Source: Balanoglossus misakiensis
Lineage: Eukaryota > Hemichordata
NCBI GenBank assembly: GCA_040954595.2
Contig: CM082581.2
Span: 806,001 to 870,000, forward strand
Direction of reading: 5' to 3'
Length of the DNA stretch: 64,000 nt
The position numbers and the translations under genes were made by a program. The notes beneath the pieces were generated by a model. It did no database searches, was not told where the DNA came from, and saw only the letters and a list, made by a program, of their open reading frames with translations. This document shows, in pieces, positions 11,055-20,475 of this stretch; the first letter of the stretch is position 1; every line of letters starts with the position of its first letter.

Positions 11055-13883
11055 ATGGCGGCCGCACTACAAACGCCCTTCACAGCCCCAAAGATGGAAT
11101 GGGACGCGCCAGATCTAGCAATAGCCTTCAGTCGTTTTCGTCAAAAATGTGAGTTAACATTTAAGACAGCACTTAAAGATGCTAACGATGAAGAGAAAGC
11201 TAGCTACATACTTCTATGGTCCGGTGAACCAGGTCTTGACAAATACAACAGTTGGTCGTTTGAAAATGAAGACCAGCGGAAAGACCCCACAGTACTATTC
11301 GACAAATTTTCCGAACACTTAGAGCCGAAGTCGAATCATCGCATACATAGATACCAATTCCAAGATATGAGACAAGACCCTGGAGAACCAGTTGATGATT
11401 TCTTTTCGAAATTGAAAAATGAAGCCGCCAAATGCAAATTTGGGGATACAAAAGAACAGGAAGCAAGACTCGTAGATCAGTTGATATGGGGGATCTGTCA
11501 CCAAGAAATACAGAAGAAACTTATTGGGCGTGATGAGAAACTGACCTTGAAGGAGGCGCTCGATATAGCTAGAGGTCACGAAGCCACAACAAAACACATG
11601 AAAACGCTCACAAATTGCCATATTGCTAATCCTGTGGATAGCAAAGCTGTCAACGCAGTAAAAAGGCAGCCCAACAAGACACACCCCAAACAATGTAAGC
11701 ATTGCGGAAAAAAGCATGACACCTCAGTGAAAAGTAACTGCCCAGCATATGGCTCGAAATGCCGAAATTGTGGGAAACCTAATCACTGGCAGGTGGTATG
11801 CCGTTCCAAAACCAGCTCAAGCGAACCGAAGTCACAGCAGAGACGAGGTGGAAAACCAATCCATAATGTGACACGCTCGAGCAGCAACATGCATCAAATA
11901 GATGATGAAGTCCTAGATGTTGGAACTATCGAAATAAATGCATTGGACAACATCAACAGACAAGAAGAAATATACACGAAACTGACAATCACACAGAGCG
12001 AAAAGAAAAGGAAAGTAGCACTGAGATGCAAGTTTGATACCGGTGCACAGAGCAATATACTGCCCCTCTGCCTTTTCAAGATCATATTTCCAGAGAAACT
12101 GGATAAACACGGAAATCCAAAACGCGGGCACGTGAAGGAAAATAAAACAATCCTTACCGCATATGGAGGTTCCAAAATCAAACAGCTTGGCACCATCGTC
12201 ATTCCATGTGAACATAGAGAGAGGAAAATCAGATGCCTCTTCTATGTAACTGACGCCGCAGGCCCAGCCATTTTAGGGTTAAAGGCAAGCAGAGCCTTAA
12301 ACCTGATACAAATAAACTGTTCAGTAGAAGCCATACAAGTGCAGGCGAGCCCAGAGTGCAAGACAGCACAGCCTGGAAGAAATGTGGAAGTGGAAAAGAG
12401 AAAGATGAACGAACAGAAGCCAGCAGGAAGAAACAGAAACCCTGCAGATGACTACATAGACAGTAATACACCCATCAGGGACCGCCCTCCCATAAAGAAC
12501 AAAGAACAGTTGCTGAGGATGTACCCTGATTGCTTTGACGACGTGGTCGGATGTTTTGAAAACTACACATACCACATCACTCTTGATCCAGAAGTACAAC
12601 CAGTAGTACACCCTGCCCGCAGAGTTCCATTAGAACTAATGGATAGACTCAAAACCGAGCTGCAGGAGATGGAAGATAAGCAAATCATCGCCAAAGTGAA
12701 CCAGCCTACGAACTGGGTCAATTCTCTTGTTGTCCGGGAGAAAGACAATGGAAGACTTCGCATTTGTCTGGACCCGAAGGACTTGAACAAAGCCATTAAA
12801 AGGGATCATTACCCTACACCCACATTGGAGGAGATTACCCCAAAGTTGGCAGGCGCAACACTTTTCAGCAAGCTAGACGCGCGGAACGGATACTGGAATG
12901 TAAAGATCGATGAAGAATCATCCTTCCTGACGACCTTTAACACACCATATGGCCGTTACAGATTCCTACGAATGCCATTTGGGCTAAGGATGAGCCAAGA
13001 TGTGTTTCAATTCAAAATTGATGAAACATACAGAGAGTGTGAAGGTGCAGTCGGCATTGCAGACGATATACAAGTCTTCGGATCAGGAGAGCGACACCAT
13101 GACCTGCATCTACACGAAGCCATGGAACGAACCAGGAAAGCAGGCATTAAACTGAACAAAGAGAAATGCTACATCAAGACAAAAGAATGTAGTTTCTTTG
13201 GCATGTTATACACAGAAGACGGAGTTAAACCCAACCCAGAAAAGGTCAAGGCGATAGAGATGATGCATCCGCCTAGAGACAAGAACGAACTGCGCACATT
13301 CCTCGGAATGGTGAACTACATGGGTTCATTCATACCCAGATTAGCTGAACACACAGCACCACTGAGAGAGCTCATCAGAGACGACACTGAGTTTGAGTGG
13401 TCTCCGACACACACAAAGTCTTTCAATATGATCAAGGACCTGATCAGCACAAAGACTACACTTGCTTACTACGACCGTAAGAAGCCTGTCACTCTACAAG
13501 TCGACGCATCGGGAAAGGGAATCGGAGCGGTGCTCATACAGGAACAGAGACCTATAGCATTTGCGTCCAAGGCCCTGACACCAGCGGAAACCCGATACGC
13601 CAATATAGAAAGAGAACTACTCGCGGTAGTCTACGGATGTGAGAAGTTTCGCACATATCTCTACGGCAGAAGTTTCATAGTAGAGAGTGATCATCGACCG
13701 TTGGAGCAAATTCAGAGGAAGAATTTGACCAAGGCACCACCCCGATTACAGAGAATGCTGTTGCGCATACAGCCGTATGATTTCACCATACACTACAAGC
13801 CAGGCAAACAGATGATACTTGCCGACGCACTATGTAGACTGTCACCACAAGATCAGAACGAAATCAGTGACATGAAAGTCTAG
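11055..13883 (+). CDS. gag-pol: Gag-pol polyprotein: gag, protease, RT, RNase H
   Basis: A 942-residue frame starting at ATG 11,055 (context 'acaagatggcg'). Residues 1 to about 200 are gag-like. Two Cys/His zinc-knuckle-like motifs lie at about 214-248 (C214-x2-C and C236-x2-C). The aspartic protease signature DTGA is at 328-331. Reverse transcriptase spans roughly 500-690, with the first catalytic Asp at D608 (LDARNGYW) and the double Asp at D670-D671 in the form IADD, not the usual Y-x-DD. RNase H has D817, E852/E854 and D879 (SDH). All catalytic acids are present. A TAG at 13,881-13,883 ends the frame between RNase H and integrase, but the same frame stays open afterwards. The product would copy the element's RNA into DNA in cytoplasmic particles. 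Confidence 0.95.
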   Translation: MAAALQTPFTAPKMEWDAPDLAIAFSRFRQKCELTFKTALKDANDEEKASYILLWSGEPGLDKYNSWSFENEDQRKDPTVLFDKFSEHLEPKSNHRIHRYQFQDMRQDPGEPVDDFFSKLKNEAAKCKFGDTKEQEARLVDQLIWGICHQEIQKKLIGRDEKLTLKEALDIARGHEATTKHMKTLTNCHIANPVDSKAVNAVKRQPNKTHPKQCKHCGKKHDTSVKSNCPAYGSKCRNCGKPNHWQVVCRSKTSSSEPKSQQRRGGKPIHNVTRSSSNMHQIDDEVLDVGTIEINALDNINRQEEIYTKLTITQSEKKRKVALRCKFDTGAQSNILPLCLFKIIFPEKLDKHGNPKRGHVKENKTILTAYGGSKIKQLGTIVIPCEHRERKIRCLFYVTDAAGPAILGLKASRALNLIQINCSVEAIQVQASPECKTAQPGRNVEVEKRKMNEQKPAGRNRNPADDYIDSNTPIRDRPPIKNKEQLLRMYPDCFDDVVGCFENYTYHITLDPEVQPVVHPARRVPLELMDRLKTELQEMEDKQIIAKVNQPTNWVNSLVVREKDNGRLRICLDPKDLNKAIKRDHYPTPTLEEITPKLAGATLFSKLDARNGYWNVKIDEESSFLTTFNTPYGRYRFLRMPFGLRMSQDVFQFKIDETYRECEGAVGIADDIQVFGSGERHHDLHLHEAMERTRKAGIKLNKEKCYIKTKECSFFGMLYTEDGVKPNPEKVKAIEMMHPPRDKNELRTFLGMVNYMGSFIPRLAEHTAPLRELIRDDTEFEWSPTHTKSFNMIKDLISTKTTLAYYDRKKPVTLQVDASGKGIGAVLIQEQRPIAFASKALTPAETRYANIERELLAVVYGCEKFRTYLYGRSFIVESDHRPLEQIQRKNLTKAPPRLQRMLLRIQPYDFTIHYKPGKQMILADALCRLSPQDQNEISDMKV

Positions 13884-13895
13884 ATACACCACCTG

Positions 13896-14864
13896 GTGAA
13901 GATCACACCAATGAGACAGATGGAGATCAAAGAAGAAACTACCAAAGATGAAATTCTTCAATTATTGATCGAGCAAGTCCTGAAAGGATGGCCAGATAGC
14001 ATCAAGGACATTCACGCTGATATTCGACCCTACTGGTCTATTCGAGACGATATCGCTATTGAAGATGGTATTATCCTGATAGGCAGCCGACTCCTCATAC
14101 CAGCAGTAATGAGAGATGAAATGCTACAACGCATTCATAGCAGTCACCTGGGGATCGAGAAATGCAAGCTGAGAGCCAGATCCAGCGTGTACTGGCCTGG
14201 AATTTGTAAAGATATAGAGAGACTAGTAACAGGATGCAACGCGTGCCAGAAATTCCAGAATTCCCAGCAGAAGGAACCGATGATTCCAATGGAAATTCCA
14301 CCACGACCGTGGCACACAATTGGAGCAGACCTATTCTACGTGAACCAAACATGGTACATGATAGTTGCTGACTACTACTCCAAGTTCCCCTTCATTAGGA
14401 AACTTGAAGACCTCAGAGCCAGTACCATTATGAGAGCCCTCCGAATTCTATTTGCAGAGCAAGGAATACCCGAGAAACTAGTTTGTGACAACGGATCTCA
14501 GTTTACAGCTAGAGACTTCCACAGCCTAACTGAGAAGTATGGTTTTGCGATAGTCACATCATCACCATACTATCCCAAAGGGCACGGTTTTATCGAGCGA
14601 CATGTACAGACCGTGAAGAACATCCTGATGAAGTGCAAAGAGTCCGGAGATGATCCGAATCTAGCATTGTTGGCACTTCGCGCGACTCCATTGAAGTCCA
14701 ACATACCATCACCAGCTGAGTTGCTGAACAGCAGAGCATACAAGACAACTCTCCCAGCCAAAATTCACCCAGCAAGAAACGGGGAGGAAGTTCGTCAATA
14801 CCTGACATCTCAACAGCAGGCCCAGACTTCCAGCCACGACCAGCACTCCAGACAACTACCATAA
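13896..14864 (+). CDS. Integrase, zinc and catalytic domains
   Basis: This frame is in phase with gag-pol and open from the TAG at 13,881 to a TAA at 14,862-14,864. The first possible start codons after the TAG are not ATG (GTG at 13,896), so it was probably made as part of the polyprotein. Counting from 13,896 it has the H-H-C-C zinc site (H81, H84, C114, C117) and the D,D(35)E triad D145, D198 and E234 with exactly 35 residues between the last two. It joins element DNA to the host chromosome. Two stops at domain borders, together with nearly identical LTRs, suggest recent inactivation or, less likely, programmed read-through. Confidence 0.9.
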   Translation: MKITPMRQMEIKEETTKDEILQLLIEQVLKGWPDSIKDIHADIRPYWSIRDDIAIEDGIILIGSRLLIPAVMRDEMLQRIHSSHLGIEKCKLRARSSVYWPGICKDIERLVTGCNACQKFQNSQQKEPMIPMEIPPRPWHTIGADLFYVNQTWYMIVADYYSKFPFIRKLEDLRASTIMRALRILFAEQGIPEKLVCDNGSQFTARDFHSLTEKYGFAIVTSSPYYPKGHGFIERHVQTVKNILMKCKESGDDPNLALLALRATPLKSNIPSPAELLNSRAYKTTLPAKIHPARNGEEVRQYLTSQQQAQTSSHDQHSRQLP

Positions 14865-15206
14865 TTGCTGACAGGTCAACAAGTCCATGTACAAAGCCCA
14901 ATCAGCAAAACATGGAGTCCAGCGAGAGTTGTAGCCCCAGCAAACACACCTAGGTCCTACACCGTGAAGTTAGACAACGGGAAACAAATGCGACGCAACA
15001 GGATCCACATGAAACCAGTCAGCGCAGAACTGAAACCAGCACAGACAGGGATGGATCAACACAATATTGCACCAGCAGTCACAGACGGAACACCGCCTCA
15101 ACAACCCGCAATGCCAGCGTCACCAGCCCAAGAATCGTTGAGATCAACACGAACCAGAACAAATATACAAAAGCCGTCTCGATACAAAGATTATGTGACT
15201 GATTGA
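14865..15206 (+). CDS. Integrase C-terminal domain fragment
   Basis: It continues in the same frame immediately after the TAA at 14,862. The segment WSPARVV...PRSYTVKLDNGKQMRRNR is typical of the small beta-barrel at the C-terminus of Ty3/Gypsy integrases, followed by a Pro/Gln-rich tail of about 60 residues. Without the stop it would be the last part of the polyprotein; as it stands it is cut off from the catalytic core. Confidence 0.8.
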   Translation: MLTGQQVHVQSPISKTWSPARVVAPANTPRSYTVKLDNGKQMRRNRIHMKPVSAELKPAQTGMDQHNIAPAVTDGTPPQQPAMPASPAQESLRSTRTRTNIQKPSRYKDYVTD

Positions 15207-15412
15207 TAGCTTTTTCTGATATTGAGATACGCCATTTGTTCCACAGAAAGTTGAGTTATACAGAGGAAAATTTATCACATTTTTCCCAGAGTATTTTTCA
15301 TGTTCGTTGCGTTTGATTTTGACAAAGACTGATTCAAGATGAATGCAGAGTTTGCACAGGACAATTCACAGTGACATTCGTATTCAAAAAGAGTTTTGAA
15401 ACAATTTATCTT

Positions 15413-15425
15413 AAAGAAGAGGGGA
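15413..15425 (+). other. Polypurine tract
   Basis: AAAGAAGAGGGGA lies directly before the TGT of the 3' LTR, the expected place and composition for the plus-strand primer. About 200 bp of AT-rich non-coding sequence separates it from the end of the integrase frame. Confidence 0.85.
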
Positions 15426-16014
15426 TGTAGTATTCTGACAGCTTAGTCTGGTTCCCTGCCCCAATCCCACCGCTGGCTGCGCTACACTAAAGGGAAAGGG
15501 TCAGGCACGGCCTATTGTAAACATGGCTCTCATTGGTCAATACATACGAAAATTAAGTTGTTAAATTGATAAGTTGTTGTAAGATACTCATTTCCCGTTC
15601 TCTCCTTCACCTCCATGAATGTTTATCATTCGATTTCCAACTTTACAACAAACGAAACAAAATAAACTGCCTGGATGAATCTTGACTGGCATACGGACAT
15701 TGGAGGCATCCATCTTGTTTCACACCCAGGTTTCTGGGTGTGAAATCGGGCCGTACCTGACCCCTTTCCCTTTAGCGTAGCGCAGCCAGCGGTGGGATTG
15801 GGGCAGGGAACCAGACTATCTGACAGCTACGATCAATATAGCGCCCTCTAGTGTTGCATTGTTGGTGTTCCACTTGTTTATGAATTGCTGTACGATGTCA
15901 CTTCCGCCCAGATAAGGCGAAGCACATTGTTGAGTCTTTTCAGCCGATCAATAAATAGGTTGTTGTTATACCTTATGATCGCATTATTATTCCCATGTTG
16001 ATGGAAACATAACA
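15426..16014 (+). repeat. 3' LTR, interrupted
   Basis: It is identical to the 5' LTR except for one C/T difference and an insertion of 385 bp after its 18th base. The length arithmetic is exact: 204 + 375 + 10 = 589. The insertion splits the extreme 5' end of this LTR and leaves its AATAAA and 3' end intact. Confidence 0.95.
15444..15818. mobile_element. 375-bp terminal-inverted-repeat element in the 3' LTR
   Basis: Both ends begin TAGTCTGGTTCCCTGCCCCA when read inward, and the inverted match runs about 65 bp. The element is flanked by a perfect 10-bp duplication TCTGACAGCT (15,434-15,443 and 15,819-15,828). The 5' LTR, with a single copy of that sequence, is the empty site. No coding frame is present. 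A 9-11-bp duplication with long inverted ends fits Mutator-like elements best, but the superfamily is an inference. Confidence 0.9.
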
Positions 16015-17456
16015 GGGGGGACACCAACATCGTAGTCAGTGAGGTCATCTATGGTGGTGGGCGCGTCTTCCACTCGGCACTCCTCCGCGCACGCTTGGGG
16101 GATAAAAAATGCATCAAAAACCCCTGGCGCGTCCTCGCTCCCCCTGCGTCGATGGATTCTGTGCGACTGCTTCCGCCCCCGTCCTCTCTGGTTGCTGTGT
16201 CCGGATTGATGATGTTTTCCGGTGAGGTCGGATTTCCCGGAATTCTTCCTGTCGTGATTGGGATACCCACCTCAGCAGTATGCTAAGGACACGCCAGTGG
16301 ATGAGAATCGCTGGTGTGGTGGGGGAGCTCAGTCGGAACCTGTTCGGCACCTCCCACCCCCGGAAGACGCACAGGCGCTTCATCATCACCATGGACTCCG
16401 GTGAACAAAAGGATTCCGTAGGGATCCGTCCAGGTCCGCCCCTGCGGATATAGAAGTCTAGCAGGTCGGGTATTTCATTTCCTGGACCACACAGCCAGTA
16501 TAGGTGAGTTTCTCTAACGCCTCCACCGCGTCCCGCTCGCGGAATACTACCGGCTTCTCAGTAAAAATAACTGGAAGGTGGCACTGAAAGGCGTGTTTCT
16601 TCAGTTTGCGCGTGGACCTCCGGCCTCCCGGGAACGGACATGGAGAAGGGCCTGATGAGTAATGTGGAACAGAGGATAGGGGGCTCCTTCGGGCCGGCCT
16701 GGCGCTCCTCCAGCGGCGTTCGTCTTCTTTGGGCGGTTCCGGCGTCGGAAACCGGATCGGTGATCGACGTCTGGGGCTGAGATCTCCCCAGCGTGAAAAG
16801 GATGGTCGTTAACGGGAAGGTGGGCGGTCCCGCCTTTCCTCTCGAGAACGCTCCGGTCGCGGCGACCGGGTTGGGGATCTGGACCTAGTAGGGCTGCCGG
16901 GGTGGCGTCGAAGTTCCCAGGGGATTAGATATTCCCCCGCCTCCAACGTCGCCTCCAGCTCCAATGGGTTGATCAGTGACTGCAGCGGCAGCATTTCTTG
17001 GCGTGGGGGTGATGGCTCCTGCAGCAGCCGTTGGTTTCCCCCGTCTCTCGCTACTGCTATTGGGGGTGATACACGGGTGCGGGGTGGGTCTGGCCCTTCC
17101 GACACCTCCATCGCCTGGTCCTTGTCGCCACCGAGTACCTGTTTTTCCAGCTGCGGATCCCGGAAGATGCTCAAAGTTTCCTCCAGGTCGTCAGCTGCGG
17201 TGGTGGTTCTTGTGGGCTCTTGCGGGGAGATATGGCCAACGAATCCCCCACGTACGCGGCCTGGATTGAACTCCCGAGGTAGTGTGCAGGTTTTTATGGC
17301 TGCGTCGGATGGTACGGGCAGGTTGGCTTCGGTCTTTTCCTTCCCGTATACATGCATGGCCTCCTCCCGTACCGTGGACATCCATCCTATGTCGCCTAGA
17401 ACCGTGGCTACTTGACAGTTCTCACGGAGCATCAGGAACAGTATTTTATGTCTCAC
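16015..17456 (-). other. GC-rich coding-like block of unknown origin
   Basis: Base composition jumps from the AT-rich background to clearly GC-rich here. On the minus strand the open part (17,456-16,809) is continuous with the OB-fold exon and ends in an Arg/Ser-rich stretch. Further left, several minus-strand frames have protein-like composition but are broken: one with RERDAVEALEKLTYTGC near 16,530-16,480, then another with DLLDFYIRRGGPGR near 16,460-16,420, then a 92-codon frame to 16,114. Together they look like one decayed coding sequence with frameshifts. I do not recognise the protein. The right edge falls just past a splice donor of the OB gene; the left edge is the retrotransposon. 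Confidence 0.6.
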
Positions 17457-18349
17457 CTCCACTTCAGTTGTCGCTGTTGTATTTAATGTGGACGATGTTT
17501 TATATCTGTTGATAACCAATGGGCCTAGTTTAACTGTGGCACCTACATCCAGTGGCAGCGCTGTTTTCTCACCCCAAAGGTTGACTTCAGCATCTCTTGT
17601 GCCATCAGTTATGGTCAGTTTACGTCTCTTTGTAGAATTCGATGTATGTGTCACTGATTCATACTGTAGTGGAAATAAAATGGAAAACATTGAATGTTAA
17701 TAATTACGAGTAGTAAATGTTGTGGAGAAATAGTGCAAGAGTGGTTGTTTTTTGTCAGTTGCTTTTTAAAATTTGAACTGCACAATGATGAATCGATGGC
17801 AGTAATTTTGACCCGAGGTGAGTTGACAAGGCATGGTTGTATCATATAAATGGATTTTCAATGTACGTGATCGCATGGAGGCTGCCATATTGGATTACAT
17901 CCGAAGACCTTCCCATTGGGCTTCGGTTGAATTCGGGAAAGGTCCCTAAAATGTAATGGGTCATTCAATTTTGTAGAGTAAATTTCTAAAAATGTAGAAG
18001 ATGGGAGGTTAAGATACCCAAAATGACTACGGCAAAAAAAAGTCAGGCCCATAAGTTACGGGGTGCGATTATAACGTACCTTTGCTCTATCATAGAGGCA
18101 AATGGTATTATCTCTTCCAGTGGAAAAGTTGCGGAGCTGTACGTATTCTCCCTTCTGTAATCTGTTCAGCCACTTCGGATTTTCTTTCCAGAATTTAAGA
18201 TCCAGAACGTTGCCATCCTGCTGCATACAAGGCACGCTAAACAGTTTCCCGTTGGCGGAATTCCGGATCTCGACATCCTCCATGAGGCGCAATTTCAGTG
18301 CCACGCCTTGGCTGGTTGGGGATGAGGGACCGGGAGCCGGGGATGCCAT
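16809..18349 (-). CDS. Tandem OB-fold (RPA-like) protein, chimeric C-terminus
   Basis: Exon 1 coding part is 18,349-18,080 (90 codons; ATG at 18,349; upstream acceptor 'tttttcag' at 18,363; donor AAG|GTACGT). Exon 2 begins at 17,663 after 'ccactacag'. The exon 1 product has the pattern NSANGKLFSVPC...LKFWKENPKW of RPA1 DNA-binding domain A; exon 2 has TDGTRDAEVNLWGE, like domain B. The likely activity is single-stranded nucleic acid binding. In sister copies exon 2 ends at a donor equivalent to 17,457. Here the frame reads through it into the GC-rich block to a TAA at 16,809, adding about 216 residues with an RS-rich end (RSRSPTRSPRPERSREERR). Either a fusion protein is made, or the donor is used and the downstream exons have been lost. 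It is the only copy in the window with collinear, intact OB exons. Confidence 0.7.
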
Positions 18350-18634
18350 AACGCCGTTAAACCTGAAAAATAGATTGAGAGTGGATATTGTTTTACACAA
18401 TTTTTGAACATTGAAGTAAAGTATTAGAATGATGGAGTCCGATAAAAAAGTGAGTTGGTGATTGCGGCATCCGACTTCGTTATTAAAAATGGAAAGATTT
18501 GCGATTTGAGATTCGGTTACCATTTGCAAGTTTGAAAGGAAATATTTCATTGAAGCACAGTGGCAACTACTGGGTTATGGAGAATTTTTGAAATGTTGAT
18601 GAACGGAGACTTATTAGAATCAATGAAAACCTAC

Positions 18635-18765
18635 CTTTAACGGTGTTACGGTTACTAAACGTGAGAGACCGCTTGTCTCGTTCATCCGATTCTGAGCTCC
18701 TAGCTCTTGTGGAGACATGCGGAGGTACAGCGGGTTAACGGTTAGAAAGTGTTGATGAAAGAAAT
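18635..18765 (-). other. Probable 5' leader exon of the OB-fold gene
   Basis: The donor GTTAAAG|GTAGGT lies at 18,635. The sequence from there to about 18,765 is conserved in the two other copies (20,371-20,475 plus, 33,296-33,420 minus). It contains an upstream ATG (18,718) whose short frame runs 28 codons to the splice and stops two codons into the next exon, before the MASP start. The transcription start was not located. Confidence 0.5.
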
Positions 18766-18769
18766 AAGT

Positions 18770-20370
18770 TTATAGGCCAATCAGGAGTTAGATTCGAATG
18801 TCCGAAAATGAGCTCGAGAAACCGTAGGCGAACGCAACAGACAGCAATTTAAATTTGCATAACTAGAGGTTTGGGTGGAAAGATTTCAGAATTTAACGCA
18901 CATATACAGATATTTTGTAGTGGAAATTTGAGTATATTATAAATAGTACATGTAATAAGACTGTGAATTGATTTTATTTACTGACAATTAAATGAAGTTA
19001 CCCTTTGAGTATGGGTGTTTATCGAGGGGGAGGGGGTCCAAAAAAATGTTAGAAACTGTTGAAGATGAAACCGGAAAGATGTAGCAAATTCGTTAGTTTT
19101 CCCTTTTTTGGAAATTATGCTCGAAGCGTGTGATTGGTCAATTAGTCAGAAGGGGATTGGTTGGAAATAGTCGAATATGATTGGGCAATAAGATCGAAGC
19201 TGAAATCCCTCAGGCTGTATAAATACGGTGTTTGTGGCGTGTACTAATGGAGTATGGCTGGGGTGTGTTGTGTCGAGCAGTGTAGTATATCATTTGTGGG
19301 GCATTGAATATTTAGAACAAAGTTCTCTATGTCGGACTTCCTAACATATACTCGATCGTTGATAACAAAACGAGCAGATATTTTTGTGCAAATAGTGTGC
19401 GCAAAACAACAACTAAACATGAAGACAACAACATAGTACTGCGTGCGGTGCGACTCGGTTGTAAGCGTCAAGTCAAAAACTGCAAAGACATGCAACAGGT
19501 GTAAATATAGTCGACTGAAATGCTGAAAAACCATGAATATCGATTGGCTCAAAGTGATGGGAATCGGCTCAACTTACCGGAGGGAATTGGTACATTATAT
19601 AACGAGTAAACTAGAACGAAAGAAATCCCAGCGTGAACACTGGAAATTGTTCATAAATTAATATTTATACATGTATGTGTATATTGCGTAACCTTCGAAA
19701 ATTCGAATATCATTAGCACTTGGCGTAAAAAGTTGTGCATTGCGAGTGGGACACTGGGCAATTATTTTTATGGGCCGCCATCGCTATGCAGTTTAGATGT
19801 AGTATTTTACTCAACTTTTACCGGCAAGTGAGTGATTTGCTTTCAGAAGGTAATGAGACGGAAATAAACTTATGCAATCAGAGTTAATTATTCGTGAGGA
19901 TACAAACCTTTGCACTAGATTTATTGTAATTTTTCAGTGTATACTCCTGGCCTTCGCAGGACTTTCATTTTTTACCCGGTTTGTGTGTTTTCGGGTTACC
20001 CATGGGCACTCTCTACCTGTTTTAAAACTCTGAACAAGTCGATGTCACGTGTATCATTTTATGTACGACGTACATCATTATAATAATGCTATAGTGAAGT
20101 TTTTAAAAAGGAAATATTTTTTTAGTGTTATTCTCTTCGTTTTTTTTATGACTGAAATATGCTTGTGCTTGATGGAAAAACCGGATTCAACCTTAGCTTA
20201 ATATATGCATTATCGTTCGCAACTGACGTCATATAATGTAGCAATTTCCCTCCGGTTAAATTGAACCAATCGGCATTCCCGTTTTTCCACCATTTCACTC
20301 GAATATCTAACTCCAGGATCCTGATTGGCCTATGTAATTAATCATTCCTTTCATCAACACTTCCTAACCG
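18770..20370. other. Spacer between divergent OB-fold gene copies, imperfect palindrome
   Basis: Sequences at 18,340-18,790 and 20,340-20,760 are inverted copies. Short matches continue inward, for example 'ttaccggagggaattgg' at about 19,574 against 'caatttccctccggttaa' near 20,246. The gene copies therefore face away from each other. No long open frame is present. A TATA-like sequence sits at 19,218. Confidence 0.55.
19218..19225 (+). promoter_or_regulatory. TATA-like box
   Basis: TATAAATA on the plus strand, inside the spacer between two divergent gene copies. About 30 bp downstream lies 'gtgtactaatgg', but the reading frames that follow stop within 20 codons, so no product can be assigned. 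Confidence 0.2.
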
Positions 20371-20475
20371 TTAACCCGCTGTACCTCCGCATGTCTCCAC
20401 AAGAGCTAGGAGCTCAGAATCGGTCGGACGCAGACCAGCGGTCTGTCAGGTGTAGTAACCCTAACACCGTTAAAG
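20371..20475 (+). pseudogene. OB-fold gene copy 2, 5' leader exon
   Basis: Inverted copy of the leader exon at 18,635-18,765, with the same ATGTCTCCACAAGAGC start of the upstream frame and the same donor GTTAAAG|GTAGGT (20,475/20,476). The following intron ends at an acceptor 'tatatttcag' (20,748), but after GTTTAACG the sequence departs from exon 1. The OB-A exon is not in its proper place. Confidence 0.6.

Larger units (their letters stand above)
10741..16014 (+). mobile_element. Ty3/Gypsy LTR retrotransposon, nearly complete, no env
   Basis: All structural parts are present in order: 204-bp 5' LTR, tRNA-Leu-type primer-binding site, gag and pol in one frame, polypurine tract, and 3' LTR. 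Both LTRs start TGT and end ACA. The flanks are G-runs on both sides, consistent with a 5-bp GGGGG target duplication, although the homopolymer makes the length ambiguous. The pol order protease, RT, RNase H, integrase is that of Ty3/Gypsy elements. Apart from a later insertion the two LTRs differ at a single position (gacg against gatg), so the copy is young. Even so, two in-frame stops split the polyprotein. No envelope-like frame follows the integrase. Confidence 0.95.

Noticed and set aside
11200-12796. Several minus-strand frames of 77-132 codons
   Set aside because: They are antisense shadows of the gag-pol coding sequence.
19430-19530. Cys-rich short frame (YCVRCDS, CNRCKYSRLKC) resembling the end of a nuclear-receptor zinc finger
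   Set aside because: It has stops on both sides, lacks the first finger and splice sites, and the similarity is only a few residues.
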